Below are positions 17,981 through 27,670 of a DNA stretch of 64,000 nucleotides, piece after piece; position 1 is the first letter of the stretch, and each line of letters begins with the position of its first letter. A model generated the notes under the pieces. It made no database searches. It was not told where the DNA came from and worked only from the letters and a program-made list of their open reading frames with translations. Location of the stretch: the NCBI GenBank assembly GCA_024398435.1, contig JAKSJD010000002.1:242454-306453 (forward strand). The letters are read 5' to 3'. The DNA is from Bacteroidaceae bacterium. Its GTDB lineage: Bacteria > Bacteroidota > Bacteroidia > Bacteroidales > Bacteroidaceae. Position numbers and translations under genes: made by a program.

Positions 17981-18015
17981 CAGTCTATAATATTAATACT
18001 TAAATAATAATGTGT

Positions 18016-18567
18016 ATGAACAAAAAGATTCAATTAGCAATCATAGCACTCTTGTCATTCGGTGCAGCAATGACAATGCAGGCTCAGACAGAGGCAGAAA
18101 TCGAAGCAGCTAAGCAAGCTCTTCTCGATGCCCAGATGCAGAAGGCACAGCAAAATGCCGTTGGTACGACTACTACTGTTACAACAACCACAGTCACAAC
18201 TCAGGAATCTACATCTCCAGTAGTTCGCAAGGTGATGCCACAGTTCCCAGGCGGTCAGACAGCTTGTTCAAAGTTCATCAGCGACAATATGAAGTACCCT
18301 GAGGCAGCTAAGCAGGCAAAGATTGAAGGCCGAGTAATGACTTCATTCTATGTAAACACTGACGGAACAATCACCGACGTTGCAGTTTCCGACTCTCTCA
18401 GCAAGGAATGCAATGAAGAGGCTATCCGCATCATCAAGGCAATGCCTAAGTGGACTCCTTACACAGAGTATCGCCAAGACGGAACATCTGAAACCGTTAA
18501 GTGCAAGATGTACCTTCCAATCGAGTTTATCTTTGTTGCACGCGACTACAACCGAGTAAACAACTAA
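18016..18567 (+). CDS. Exported protein with TonB C-terminal domain
   Basis: 183 residues: signal peptide ([19 protein letters not shown], cleaved near MQAQ), a short helix, a Thr/Val-rich linker ([14 protein letters not shown]) and a C-terminal TonB-type domain from about residue 70 ([44 protein letters not shown]). Such small periplasmic TonB-domain proteins are common in Bacteroidetes; without an N-terminal anchor of the usual kind this one may not be a true energy transducer. I use the ATG at 18016 instead of 18010 because the earlier ATG is inside an ATAATGTGT motif and the later one begins the signal peptide directly. ruvB starts 2 nt after its stop, so the two are co-transcribed. Confidence 0.82.
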   Translation: MNKKIQLAIIALLSFGAAMTMQAQTEAEIEAAKQALLDAQMQKAQQNAVGTTTTVTTTTVTTQESTSPVVRKVMPQFPGGQTACSKFISDNMKYPEAAKQAKIEGRVMTSFYVNTDGTITDVAVSDSLSKECNEEAIRIIKAMPKWTPYTEYRQDGTSETVKCKMYLPIEFIFVARDYNRVNN

Positions 18568-18569
18568 TA

Positions 18570-19610
18570 ATGAGAGAAGGATTCGACATACACGAAGAAC
18601 AATATGCAGCATCGAAGGAGAAAGACTTCGAGAACGCATTGCGTCCGCTGAACTTCTGTGATTTCAGTGGCCAGACGAAGATAGTAGAGAATCTCCGAAT
18701 CTTCGTAGAAGCAGCAAAATACCGTGGTGAACCACTCGACCACACTTTGCTTCACGGCCCTCCGGGACTTGGAAAGACCACTCTCTCGCAGATTATTGCA
18801 AACGAATTGGGCGTTGGATTCAAGATTACTTCAGGTCCGGTGCTTGACAAACCAGGCGACCTTGCCGGTATCTTGACCTCTCTCGAGGAAAATGACGTAC
18901 TCTTCATCGACGAAATCCACCGCTTGAGCCCAATCGTGGAGGAATACCTCTATTCGGCAATGGAAGACTATCGCATCGACATCATGATCGATAAAGGTCC
19001 TTCAGCCCGAAGCATTCAGATCGACTTGAATCCTTTCACACTTGTCGGAGCAACCACCCGAAGCGGTTTGCTCACAGCTCCACTTCGTGCCCGTTTCGGA
19101 ATCAACCTCCATCTCGAATACTATGATTCGGATGTGTTGGCAAAGATTATCACCCGTTCGGCCAATCTTCTCAACATTCCAATCGACTCGAATTCAGCAC
19201 TCGAGATTGCCCGCCGAAGTCGTGGAACGCCTCGAATTGCCAATGCATTGCTTCGCCGAGTAAGAGACTTTGCCCAAGTGAAAGGCAACGGAACAATCGA
19301 TATGAAGATTGCCCGAATCGCACTTGAGGCACTCAATATCGACAAGTACGGCCTCGACGAAATCGACAATAAGATTCTTACAACAATAATTGATAAGTTC
19401 AAGGGTGGTCCTGTCGGAATCGGCACCATTGCAACAGCAGTGGGCGAAGAGGCAGGCACAGTAGAAGAAGTTTATGAGCCATTCCTCATAAAGGAGGGAT
19501 TCCTCAAGCGCACACCTCGAGGCCGAGAAGTGACCGAGCTCGCTTACAAGCATCTTGGCCGCAACATCTACGAATCGAACGGTGGGGGCATGAACAATTT
19601 GTTTGAATAA
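18570..19610 (+). CDS. ruvB: Holliday junction branch migration helicase RuvB
   Basis: RuvB is the hexameric AAA+ motor that, with RuvA, drives branch migration before RuvC cuts. The 346-residue product has Walker [10 protein letters not shown] (Lys69), Walker [10 protein letters not shown], sensor GATTRSG, and the arginine-finger segment LRARFG, with a C-terminal winged helix ([21 protein letters not shown]). Length is normal. The start is the ATG overlapping the TAATAATG junction 2 nt after the TonB-domain gene; a longer in-frame reading would overlap that gene. Its last base is the first base of the flippase ATG. RuvA and RuvC are not in this window. Confidence 0.96.
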   Translation: MREGFDIHEEQYAASKEKDFENALRPLNFCDFSGQTKIVENLRIFVEAAKYRGEPLDHTLLHGPPGLGKTTLSQIIANELGVGFKITSGPVLDKPGDLAGILTSLEENDVLFIDEIHRLSPIVEEYLYSAMEDYRIDIMIDKGPSARSIQIDLNPFTLVGATTRSGLLTAPLRARFGINLHLEYYDSDVLAKIITRSANLLNIPIDSNSALEIARRSRGTPRIANALLRRVRDFAQVKGNGTIDMKIARIALEALNIDKYGLDEIDNKILTTIIDKFKGGPVGIGTIATAVGEEAGTVEEVYEPFLIKEGFLKRTPRGREVTELAYKHLGRNIYESNGGGMNNLFE

Positions 19611-21061
19611 TGGCAAACCTGAAATCATTAGCAAAAGACACTGCTATTTATGGATTGAGCAGCATCGTAGGTAGGTTCCTAAACTATCTTATGGTGCCGC
19701 TCTATACTTATACACTAAAGAAGTGTAGCGACTATGGAATTGTAGCCGACCTCTATGCACAGGTCGGACTTCTCTTCGCCATACTCACATTCGGTATGGA
19801 GACCACATTCTTCCGATTCATCAATAAGGAGGAAGACCGTGTGGAGAAGATGAAAGTGTATAGTACAGCCCTGATGATGGTGGGAGGAGTAGGGCTTCTG
19901 TTCATCATCATCACAATGCTATTCCTCAATCCAATCGCAACAATAGAAGGCTATGCCGACCATAAATGGTATGTGGGCATGATGTACCTCGTGATTGCAC
20001 AAGATGCATTCCAAGCCATCATGTATGCCTATTTGCGAAACGAACACAAGCCAATCAAGTTCATGTGTCTGAAGCTTGCCTTCATCTTCCTCAGTGTGAC
20101 ACTCAATATGCTTTGCTTCTATTTCCTCCCTCGCTGGAGCGATACATGGGAAGTAAGCGTGAAGTGGGTGTTCGTCATCAACCTCATCTGTACAACCACT
20201 ATTTCCTTCTGCTTCTACAAGGAACTCACAGGCTTCAAGTGGGTGTTCGATAAGGTTCGCGCAAAGCAGATGGCTATCTATTCATGGCCAATCCTCGTGC
20301 TCAGCATAGCCGGAATACTGAATCAGGTGGCAGGTCAGCTGATGCTCCCACGAGTTTTGGAAAAGGAAGAAGGCCGCCACTTGCTCGGCATCTATGAGGC
20401 AGGAGTGAAGATAGCAGCCATAATGGTACTTATCACACAGGCTTTCCGCTATGCTTATGAGCCATTCGTCTTTGGTTCGGCAAAGCAAAAGGGCAGCAAG
20501 GAAATGTATGGAAGCGCAATGAAGTATTTCATCGTCTTTACCCTCGCAGCCTATCTTTGTGTTGTAGGATATCAGGACATTCTGAAGTTCTTCGTAGGCG
20601 AAAACTACCGAATCGGCCTTCAGATTGTACCAATCGTGATGGCAGCCGAAATCATGATGGGCATTGCAGTCAACCTCTCGTTCTGGTATAAGCTTATCGA
20701 CAAGACAATCTATGGAGCTTGGTTCTCTCTGGCAGGTTGTGCCGTATTGCTTGCCATCAACTTTATCTTCATACCAAAATATGGTTATTGGGCATGTGCA
20801 TGGGCCGGATTTGCAGGTTACGGCACAACAATGGTGCTCTCCTACATATTCGGACAACGCATCAATCCAATACCTTATCCAACAAAGTCAATCGCATGTT
20901 TCGTACTTTTGGCAGCAGCCATCTTTGCAGCAATGATGTACTTGCCAAGCGATTGGAATGAATGGCTCAGAATGGGAATCAATACAATACTGATATTGAT
21001 TTACCTCGCATTCGTTGTTAAAGATATTCTTGACCAAAGAAGAAAAAAGCAACAGGAATAA
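19610..21061 (+). CDS. Polysaccharide/lipid-linked oligosaccharide flippase (MOP superfamily)
   Basis: 483 residues with about 12-14 membrane segments, opening with the typical LAKDTAIYGLSSIVGRFLNYLMVPLYTY. This matches Wzx/RfbX-like members of the MOP exporter superfamily, which flip undecaprenyl-linked glycans across the inner membrane. No glycosyltransferase is adjacent, so the glycan cannot be named; a lone flippase behind ruvB is seen in several Bacteroidetes and suggests a housekeeping glycan. The start codon shares one base with the ruvB stop (TAATG), which implies translational coupling. The C-terminal KKQQE is a normal cytoplasmic end. Confidence 0.88.
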   Translation: MANLKSLAKDTAIYGLSSIVGRFLNYLMVPLYTYTLKKCSDYGIVADLYAQVGLLFAILTFGMETTFFRFINKEEDRVEKMKVYSTALMMVGGVGLLFIIITMLFLNPIATIEGYADHKWYVGMMYLVIAQDAFQAIMYAYLRNEHKPIKFMCLKLAFIFLSVTLNMLCFYFLPRWSDTWEVSVKWVFVINLICTTTISFCFYKELTGFKWVFDKVRAKQMAIYSWPILVLSIAGILNQVAGQLMLPRVLEKEEGRHLLGIYEAGVKIAAIMVLITQAFRYAYEPFVFGSAKQKGSKEMYGSAMKYFIVFTLAAYLCVVGYQDILKFFVGENYRIGLQIVPIVMAAEIMMGIAVNLSFWYKLIDKTIYGAWFSLAGCAVLLAINFIFIPKYGYWACAWAGFAGYGTTMVLSYIFGQRINPIPYPTKSIACFVLLAAAIFAAMMYLPSDWNEWLRMGINTILILIYLAFVVKDILDQRRKKQQE

Positions 21062-21085
21062 TTCTGCAAACAAAGACAAACGAAT

Positions 21086-21442
21086 ATGAACAACGAGACA
21101 TACAACAGAAGCGAGCAAGAGAGTTTTGGCTCAAATCCTTATCAGCAACATCAAAATGATGTTCCACCGATTAAGCCGGAAAGCAACTTGGTGTGGGGAA
21201 TCCTCTGCACTTGTTTGTGTTGTATTCCATTCGGTATAGTTTCGATTGTCTATGCCAATAAGGTAGATTCGTATTGGATGGTTGGCCTTTATGCCGAGGC
21301 AGAAAAAGCATCACGCATGGCCCGCAATTGGGCAATATGGGGAGCCATCATTTGTGTGGCAGTGAATGTAATAATATTATTGTTGTTCCTAATTCTGACA
21401 GGATTGGGCGCAATCCCATATTTCATGGAATCATACAACTAA
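21086..21442 (+). CDS. CD225/dispanin-family membrane protein
   Basis: 118 residues: a polar Pro/Gln-rich N-terminus (about 1-30), then PESNLVWGILCTCLCCIPFGIVSIVYA, which carries the CD225 hallmark of a Cys-rich intramembrane segment followed by a basic loop (EAEKASRMARNWA) and a second membrane helix. Vertebrate relatives are the IFITM proteins that alter membrane fusion; bacterial members have no established role. It lies 24 nt after the flippase and 6 nt before the DUF2752 gene, probably in the same transcript. Confidence 0.85.
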   Translation: MNNETYNRSEQESFGSNPYQQHQNDVPPIKPESNLVWGILCTCLCCIPFGIVSIVYANKVDSYWMVGLYAEAEKASRMARNWAIWGAIICVAVNVIILLLFLILTGLGAIPYFMESYN

Positions 21443-21448
21443 CAGCCG

Positions 21449-21862
21449 ATGCCAAACAATCCATCCACAGCAAACGAAAGTTCTTCAAAGGTTATGCCTT
21501 GGCTGTTTCCTTTGCTCGTGGTGGGTGCAGCTGCGGTATATTTCATCTTCGACCCCACGATTCCCACACAATGGTTTCCTAAATGTCCGTTCCATCTGCT
21601 GACAGGCCTTCAATGTCCAGGATGTGGAGTCCAACGAGCATTCCATTGTTTCCTCCATGGGAATATCATGGAGGGTTTGGCCTACAACTATTTCCTGATC
21701 GTTCTCATTCCAATACTCATGTTAGTGGTGTTGTCAGAATGGTACAACCAGAAGCATTGGTTTGATTGGGCTTATAAGTTCACACATAATAATCTAACAG
21801 TTATTTCCCTTGTCATTCTTTGCCTTCTTTGGTGGATTGTCAGGAATATATTGAAAATATAG
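21449..21862 (+). CDS. DUF2752 membrane protein
   Basis: 137 residues with three predicted membrane segments. The DUF2752 signature is clear: CPFHLLTGLQCPGCGVQRA (residues about 48-66), with Cys pairs resembling a small metal or redox site near the membrane surface, followed by a His-containing helix (FHCFLHGNIMEGLAYNY). The function of the family is unknown. CD225 and DUF2752 genes occurring as neighbours suggests a shared membrane role, but this is inference. Confidence 0.87.
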   Translation: MPNNPSTANESSSKVMPWLFPLLVVGAAAVYFIFDPTIPTQWFPKCPFHLLTGLQCPGCGVQRAFHCFLHGNIMEGLAYNYFLIVLIPILMLVVLSEWYNQKHWFDWAYKFTHNNLTVISLVILCLLWWIVRNILKI

Positions 21863-21884
21863 CATTGATGTAAAATATTTTTAT

Positions 21885-21892
21885 TATCTTTG
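21885..21892 (+). promoter_or_regulatory. -7 box of the secreted HExxH protein gene
   Basis: TATCTTTG, perfect match to TAnnTTTG, 65 nt before the start codon at 21958. TTG at 21865-21867 lies close to but not at the usual -33 spacing. Confidence 0.65.
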
Positions 21893-21957
21893 CCAATGCA
21901 AAGCAAACAAAACCTAATCGATACCCGAATAATCTAAACAACTAAATATATATAAAT

Positions 21958-24696
21958 ATGAGAAGAAACCTACTAATGAATCGCTATTTAATGGCAGTTG
22001 TATCCCTAATGCTTGCAACAAGTATGTTTGCAGGAAAGCGATACACATTCAATTTCAATGTACAGCGTACGATTGATGCCGCAGAAGAGTCAGTTTGTGA
22101 AGCCCGGCCATCACTCCTCAAGAGTCTTATCGGTCTTTCAAATCCTTCTTCAGCTATCCTCAGAGCCACTTGGGTCAGTTCAACAGGCAGTGAGACTTTT
22201 TACGAAACCAGTACAACCGATGACGGAACAAAAGGCCATTGGTTTGCAAAGTCTGGTATTGCTACAACAAAGGCAAAGAACTATTGTATCAAGGTAGTTT
22301 GGAAAGCTCCTAACTTTTATGTTTCCCACAATCAGGATGCAAATGTGGAAGAAGGCGGAACTTACACAGTAAAGGAAGCCCTAATCAATGGAACAGACAC
22401 GATTGTTTATGTGTTCAATGTGTCAATAGGCAAAGAAAACAAAGTCACAACCGACCAACCTTATGTGATGGGCCGAAAGAGCATAACAGATGATTGGCTT
22501 GTGCGTCCAGTCGTTCGCCAGAACGAACAAGACCCAAAGAATCACAACTGGATTCAGGTAAATGCAGGTGATAAGATTACACTTGGTTGTGAAATCATCG
22601 ATACAAAGACTTATGAATCGGGCAAGTATTCGTGGGTAAAGCATTATTGGAATGCTTCAACGAAGAAAGAGGCTACAAAGACTGTCCGCAATTACAGTTC
22701 AAGCGATTTTGTGCTTACAGAATCTGCTGAATACGAAGATGGCGGAATGTATGAACTTATTGCCCGCCTTTCTCCTGCTGATGGTTCTGCAATGAAGATT
22801 GTAAGATACTATTACTTCGTGGATGTACAGGAACATCCTGGAGAATTCCATAAGTTTGAGTCTCCAAAACTTTCTTACGACTTCCATACAGAATATCCAA
22901 CATTGCAGAAACCAACAAAGATTCATACAGTGAAGAAGAAGAGTGGCAAACCTGCCAACTCGTATGCTGGCGAATGGTGGTCAGTATTCTGGGGTGACAA
23001 TCTTAACAAAGAAGTTGGAACTGATTCAGCAACAATCTATGGTGCAGCAAAGAATCTGGTGGCTAAATATGATAAGGACTTCGAATATATCCGCGATTAT
23101 ATGGGTTGGCCACCTGACCTCAGTGCCCGTAATGGTTACAAGTCGTTCGTTTATATATTTGGTTCGGGACTTGCAAATGATAACGAATCCAACACCACAC
23201 AGGGTGGTTATCAAAGTTCTACAAATGTAGATGGAAGAAACTATGCTTGTGTATGGGCTTCATACTATCCATTCAGTCGTTTCCGCGATGATGCTCGAAG
23301 CAAGTGGTCAGATGTAGACTATCAATGTGATGCAATGGTGCATGAAGGCATTCATGCTATCTTTGCCGACTTGAATGCTTGCCAGGGTTCAAGCTGGTTC
23401 CATGAAGGTGGAAACACTTGGCTTCAGGGTCAGGTGTATGCCCGTCGTGATGGAAAGTATGGAGATGCAGGTTTCCTTGATGGAGGTCCATTCCTTGCTC
23501 CTCATATGCCAATCGAATGCTATTCGGGTTGGTTGCAGGATGGTTCGTATGGTGGTCCTGCTGCTCAGGGTGTAAATATGTATGCCAACACAGGAGCTCA
23601 GGTTTGTACTTGGCGAGGTTATCTTGGAGGTGTACAATATGCCAATGCATTCCCTACAGTTCTTGCTGCAATATGTGGCGATGGTTGCATTCCTTGGATT
23701 TGGCGTTATTGTAAAAATCGCGTACTTGAAACAATAGCCGACTCAATAGGTGATGAGGCTATGCGAAGAATCATTCTTGAATACCGATGCCGTCAGGCTC
23801 TGTTCGACCTTGATGGATGGGACAACAGTTATCGTTCGGTAGCAAACAGCTATTTCGGAACATCTATTCGTGCTGAATGGAGAAATGGTGTGTGCAGCAG
23901 AAGCGGTGGTGAAATCGTTGGCCGTAATACATCATCCGACCAAATGTCATGTTGGATAGATGTTGAGCCTTATAAGCTTACACCTTATTCAGCACCAGAG
24001 CTCAACGACACTCATGGATGGCTTGCTCCTGACACATTGACTAATCCTGGATGGAGTGGTGGTAATGTTATTCCTATTCATGTTAGTGGAAATGTGGCAA
24101 ATGTTGAGTTCCGTCCTGAGGATACCAATATGAGGGCACAGCTATGTTACCGTACAAAGTCGGGCAAGTGCTACTACAGCCAGCCAGTATTCTGTGGAAA
24201 TATGAGTATTGACATTACTGACGCCCCTGCCAATGGAGTTATCTTCTGTGTTGTTGCCAATACAGATTATGTCTATACGGGTGATGCTCAGCGCAAGCAC
24301 CATTGGGATTATCGTATTCGTCTTGGTGAAGGTGCCCTCGGAGTTGCCGACCCTTATATCAAGTGGTACTATTATGAGCAGACATTGAAGGATAATAATT
24401 TCATTGCAGGAATAAAGGATGTTGAAGTTGATAAGTTCGATGACCTTTCTGAAAAGAATATAAAGGTAATGTCGGGTAATGTGAAGGTTGGTGAAAAGGT
24501 TCTTGTCGATCTCGACGGAATCAATCCAAGCAATGTAAGCATCCGTATTGTTGGTTTGCAAGGTGCTGTTGTTAAGGCGGGCAAACTCAATGCCGACGGA
24601 ACATTCACAATGCCAAGCAATGTACCAGCAGGATTGTATGTTGTTACATTCTCTTACAATGGTCAGCGTCAGGTTGTTAAACTGATTGCAAAGTAG
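21958..24696 (+). CDS. Secreted protein with HExxH metalloprotease-like motif
   Basis: 912 residues, not assigned to a named family. A signal peptide (LMAVVSLMLATSMFAG) follows either Met1 or Met7 (ATG 21976). The N-terminal 300 residues are beta-rich with Ig-like character (EYEDGGMYELIARLSP). A central domain, about 330-680, contains MVHEGIHAIFAD: His462-Glu463-x-x-His466, followed by FHEGGNTW with Glu483, the pattern of a gluzincin-type zinc site. C-terminal parts are beta domains and a sorting-like tail (GLYVVTFSYNGQRQVVKLIAK) after a module beginning IKVMSGNVKVG. I infer a secreted metallopeptidase; the substrate is unknown. It is flanked by its own promoter and a terminator, so it is probably monocistronic. 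Confidence 0.72.
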   Translation: MRRNLLMNRYLMAVVSLMLATSMFAGKRYTFNFNVQRTIDAAEESVCEARPSLLKSLIGLSNPSSAILRATWVSSTGSETFYETSTTDDGTKGHWFAKSGIATTKAKNYCIKVVWKAPNFYVSHNQDANVEEGGTYTVKEALINGTDTIVYVFNVSIGKENKVTTDQPYVMGRKSITDDWLVRPVVRQNEQDPKNHNWIQVNAGDKITLGCEIIDTKTYESGKYSWVKHYWNASTKKEATKTVRNYSSSDFVLTESAEYEDGGMYELIARLSPADGSAMKIVRYYYFVDVQEHPGEFHKFESPKLSYDFHTEYPTLQKPTKIHTVKKKSGKPANSYAGEWWSVFWGDNLNKEVGTDSATIYGAAKNLVAKYDKDFEYIRDYMGWPPDLSARNGYKSFVYIFGSGLANDNESNTTQGGYQSSTNVDGRNYACVWASYYPFSRFRDDARSKWSDVDYQCDAMVHEGIHAIFADLNACQGSSWFHEGGNTWLQGQVYARRDGKYGDAGFLDGGPFLAPHMPIECYSGWLQDGSYGGPAAQGVNMYANTGAQVCTWRGYLGGVQYANAFPTVLAAICGDGCIPWIWRYCKNRVLETIADSIGDEAMRRIILEYRCRQALFDLDGWDNSYRSVANSYFGTSIRAEWRNGVCSRSGGEIVGRNTSSDQMSCWIDVEPYKLTPYSAPELNDTHGWLAPDTLTNPGWSGGNVIPIHVSGNVANVEFRPEDTNMRAQLCYRTKSGKCYYSQPVFCGNMSIDITDAPANGVIFCVVANTDYVYTGDAQRKHHWDYRIRLGEGALGVADPYIKWYYYEQTLKDNNFIAGIKDVEVDKFDDLSEKNIKVMSGNVKVGEKVLVDLDGINPSNVSIRIVGLQGAVVKAGKLNADGTFTMPSNVPAGLYVVTFSYNGQRQVVKLIAK

Positions 24697-24728
24697 CAGG
24701 CGTTTATCTTTTAATAGAATCAAAAGAA

Positions 24729-24758
24729 ATGGGTGGGAATCAATCGACTCCCGCCCAT
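24729..24758. terminator. Bidirectional terminator between the HExxH gene and xylA
   Basis: Ten-base stem 24729-24738 with 24749-24758, one G-U pair, 10-nt loop; followed rightward by AATGTTTT. It lies between two converging genes and may serve both. Confidence 0.75.
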
Positions 24759-24781
24759 AATGTTTTATGTATGTAAGTGGA

Positions 24782-26095
24782 TTAGCAGTACCAAGAAACG
24801 ATAGCTTCGTAGAGTTCCTGCTTACCAGAAGTAGCCTTAGGTTCGCCTACCTTCTTGCCATATTCGTAAACTTCTTCGAATGAGAGTTCACCGTTTTCGA
24901 ACTTCTTACCCATGCCAGCGTCGAATGAAGCATAGCGATCAGCCTTCATCTGCTTGTAAGGAGATTCTTCGAGGAGCTTAGCAGCACATTCAAGACCGCG
25001 AGCCATTGCGTCCATACCGCTGATGTGAGCGATGATGATGTCTTCGAGGTCAGTTGAGTTACGACGAGTCTTAGCGTCGAAGTTAGTACCACCTGTACCA
25101 AGACCACCGTTGCGGATGATTTCCATCCAAGCCTGAGTGAGGTCGAAGTTGTCGATAGGGAACTGGTCAGTATCCCAACCATTCTGGTAGTCACCACGGT
25201 TAGCATCGATTGAACCGAGCATGCCAGCGTCAACTGCACAAGCGAGTTCGTGTTCGAATGTGTGACCAGCGAGAGTTGCGTGGTTTACTTCGATATTTAC
25301 CTTGAAGTCCTTGTCAAGATTGTGAGCTCTGAGGAAGCCGATAACTGTTTCAGTATCTACATCGTACTGGTGCTTAGTTGGTTCCATTGGCTTTGGTTCG
25401 ATAAGGAATGTACCCTTGAAGCCCTTGCTGCGTGCATAGTCGCGAGCCATGCCGAGCATAGTTGCCATGTGTTCCTTTTCACGCTTCTGGTCAGTGTTGA
25501 GAAGGCTCATGTAACCTTCGCGTCCGCCCCAGAATACATAGTTTTCAGCGCCAAGAGCGATACCAGCGTCGATTGCGTTCTTGATCTGTACGATAGCGCG
25601 AGCAACAACGTCGAAGTCAGGGTTTGTGCTTGCACCGTTCATGTAACGCTTGTTACCGAATACGTTAGCTGTAGACCAAAGGAGCTTCTTGCCTGTTGCG
25701 TCCATCTTTTCCTTGAGGTAAGCAACGATAGCCTTCATGTTTGCTTCGTATTCTTCTACGCTTGCGCCTTCGTCGATGAGGTCAACATCGTGGAAGCAGA
25801 AGTAGTCGATACCGAGCTTTTCCATGATTTCGAAACCAGCGTCAGCCTTGTTCTTTGCTATTTCGAGAGCGTTAGCGCCTTGGTTCCAAGGGAATGTCTT
25901 TGTACCAGGACCGAATTGGTCGCTACCTTCTGCACAAAGAGTGTGCCACCATGCCATTGCAAAGCGGAGCCATTCCTTCATAGGCTTGCCCATGATAACT
26001 TTTTCTGCGTCATAATAATGGAAGGCCATTGGGTTCTTGCTGTCCTTGCCTTCGAACTGGATCTTCTTGATCTCAGGGAAAAATTCTTTTGCCAT
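24782..26095 (-). CDS. xylA: D-xylose isomerase
   Basis: XylA converts D-xylose to D-xylulose, a divalent-metal enzyme of the cytoplasm. The 437-residue product is of the longer class II type, with the motifs FCFHDVDL (catalytic His), VFWGGREGY, LIEPKPMEPTKHQYD (metal ligands) and TNFDAKTRRNSTD. All expected residues are visible. It follows xylB by 27 nt in the same direction, so xylB-xylA form a short operon read leftward, ending at the hairpin 24729-24758. Codon use is strongly biased to preferred codons, more than in xylB, which suggests a high protein level. Confidence 0.97.
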   Translation of the reverse strand: MAKEFFPEIKKIQFEGKDSKNPMAFHYYDAEKVIMGKPMKEWLRFAMAWWHTLCAEGSDQFGPGTKTFPWNQGANALEIAKNKADAGFEIMEKLGIDYFCFHDVDLIDEGASVEEYEANMKAIVAYLKEKMDATGKKLLWSTANVFGNKRYMNGASTNPDFDVVARAIVQIKNAIDAGIALGAENYVFWGGREGYMSLLNTDQKREKEHMATMLGMARDYARSKGFKGTFLIEPKPMEPTKHQYDVDTETVIGFLRAHNLDKDFKVNIEVNHATLAGHTFEHELACAVDAGMLGSIDANRGDYQNGWDTDQFPIDNFDLTQAWMEIIRNGGLGTGGTNFDAKTRRNSTDLEDIIIAHISGMDAMARGLECAAKLLEESPYKQMKADRYASFDAGMGKKFENGELSFEEVYEYGKKVGEPKATSGKQELYEAIVSWYC

Positions 26096-26122
26096 AATAA
26101 ATTTGTTTTTAGTTGTAAAATG

Positions 26123-27631
26123 TTAGTTATTGAGTTTATTGTCAAGTCTTTCTTTCCAAAGTTGGTAAGCATCCATGTATGCCTGCTGGTTTGCAGTGTC
26201 AGGAGTGATAGTTGAGCGGTGCTTGAGAGTTGCGAATGCTTCGTTGTTGTCCTTATAGATGCCTGCACCGATACCTGCGCCCTTTGCTGCACCTGCTGCT
26301 CCGTCGGTTTCGTAAAGGTTGATAGTAGCACCTGTTACGCTTGCGAGAGTTTGGCAGAAGATAGGGTTGAGGAACATGTTAGCGTATCCAGCATGGATGT
26401 TAGTGATGTTCATACCCATATCCTGCATGATGTCGATTCCTTGCTTGAATGAGAATACGACGCCTTCTTGAGCTGCACGGATGAGGTGTGCCTTTGTGTG
26501 GATATTGAAGTTGAGGCCTTCGATTGAGCATCCGATTTCACGGTTCTGGAGGATTCGTTCTGCTCCGTTTCCGAATGGGATGACGCTAAGTCCGTCGCAA
26601 CCGATCTTGATGCTGCTTGCCATTTGGTTCATATCGTTGTATGAGCAACCTTCTGGAGCAACTGTTCGGCGCATCCAGGCATTGAGGATACCTGTTCCGT
26701 TGATGCAGAGGAGCACACCGAGGCGAGTTTGGTCGGTTCCGTCCTGCTGTTTTCCGTGGTTCACGTGAGCGAATGTGTTTACTCGGCTGAGTGTGTCATA
26801 GTTTACTTTGTCGAGCACTCCGTAGACAACTCCTGAAGTTCCACCTGTTGCTGCCACTTCGCCTGCGTTCATTACGTTGAGTGAAAGTGCGTTGTTTGGT
26901 TGGTCGCCTCCGCGGTATGCAATTGGAGTTCCGAGAGGAATACCGATTTCTTCTGCTACTTCCTTGCAAACTGTCTGTTGGATTGAGAATGTAGGAACGA
27001 TTTCAGGGATGAGGTCTTCAGAGAATCCGAAGAACTTCATTACGTCCTTGCTGATGCAGTTGTCCTTGAAATCCCAGAACATACCTTCTGACAAACCACT
27101 GACTGTTGTGTTGATGATGCCGCCGCTGAGTTTCATTGCGATATAGTCGCCAGGGAGCATGATCTTGTAGATTTTCTCGAATACTTCTGGTTCGTTTTCC
27201 TTCACCCATGCGAGTTTTGCAGCTGTGAAGTTGCCTGGAGAGTTGAGAAGGTGGCTGAGGCACTGTTCGTGTCCGATGCCGTCGAATGCCTTGTTGCCGT
27301 AAGGAACAGCACGGCCATCACACCAAATGATGCTTGGGCGAAGAGGTTTGCGGTCTTTGTCGACACAGACAAGTCCGTGCATCTGATAGCTGATACCGAT
27401 TGCTTTCACCTTATCGAGGTAGCGTTGTCCGTTAGCTTCGAGCTTTTTAGTGGCCATCTTCATGTTTTGCCACCAATCTTCTGGCTCTTGTTCTGCCCAT
27501 CCGGCTTTCTTTGCAATGATTGTTGCTTCGATTTCAGGATAGAAAGCTGATGCAACGCAAACGCCTGTTTCAATCTCTACCAATGAGGCCTTCACTGATG
27601 AAGTACCTATGTCGTAACCTAATAAATACAT
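26123..27631 (-). CDS. xylB: Xylulokinase
   Basis: XylB phosphorylates D-xylulose to D-xylulose 5-phosphate, which enters the pentose phosphate pathway. The 502-residue protein is an FGGY-family kinase: phosphate-1 loop LLGYDIGTSSVKASLV at the N-terminus, the sugar-site segment ISYQMHGLVCVD, AYRGGDQPNNALSLNVM and ATGGTSGVVYG in the middle, and the C-terminal GAAKGAGIGAG adenosine loop. Length is normal. It is the first gene of the xylB-xylA operon with a -7 box at 27663-27670. No transcription regulator gene is adjacent. Confidence 0.95.
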   Translation of the reverse strand: MYLLGYDIGTSSVKASLVEIETGVCVASAFYPEIEATIIAKKAGWAEQEPEDWWQNMKMATKKLEANGQRYLDKVKAIGISYQMHGLVCVDKDRKPLRPSIIWCDGRAVPYGNKAFDGIGHEQCLSHLLNSPGNFTAAKLAWVKENEPEVFEKIYKIMLPGDYIAMKLSGGIINTTVSGLSEGMFWDFKDNCISKDVMKFFGFSEDLIPEIVPTFSIQQTVCKEVAEEIGIPLGTPIAYRGGDQPNNALSLNVMNAGEVAATGGTSGVVYGVLDKVNYDTLSRVNTFAHVNHGKQQDGTDQTRLGVLLCINGTGILNAWMRRTVAPEGCSYNDMNQMASSIKIGCDGLSVIPFGNGAERILQNREIGCSIEGLNFNIHTKAHLIRAAQEGVVFSFKQGIDIMQDMGMNITNIHAGYANMFLNPIFCQTLASVTGATINLYETDGAAGAAKGAGIGAGIYKDNNEAFATLKHRSTITPDTANQQAYMDAYQLWKERLDNKLNN

Positions 27632-27662
27632 ATTTCTTCTTTTTTAAGTATAGTTTCGAGGG

Positions 27663-27670
27663 CAAAGTTA
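27663..27670 (-). promoter_or_regulatory. -7 box of xylB-xylA
   Basis: CAAAGTTA on the plus strand, i.e. TAACTTTG on the minus strand, 32 nt upstream of the xylB start. No TTTG at the expected -33 distance, which might mean activator dependence, but that is inference. Confidence 0.65.

Larger units (their letters stand above)
17647..18015. other. Gap between paralogue 2 and the TonB-domain gene
   Basis: Contains array B (17704-17813), a G- and T-rich stretch without an open frame of note, a 7-bp repeat TTCGTAT (17937-17964), a -7 box at 17973 and an ATAATGTGT motif at 18007-18015. No gene is supported here; the long leftward open frame across 17011-17832 is the reverse of paralogue 2 plus the array. 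Confidence 0.7.

Noticed and set aside
18501-18569. Longer ruvB start overlapping the TonB-domain gene
   Set aside because: It would add 23 residues read from another gene's frame; the ATG at 18570 gives the normal RuvB N-terminus.
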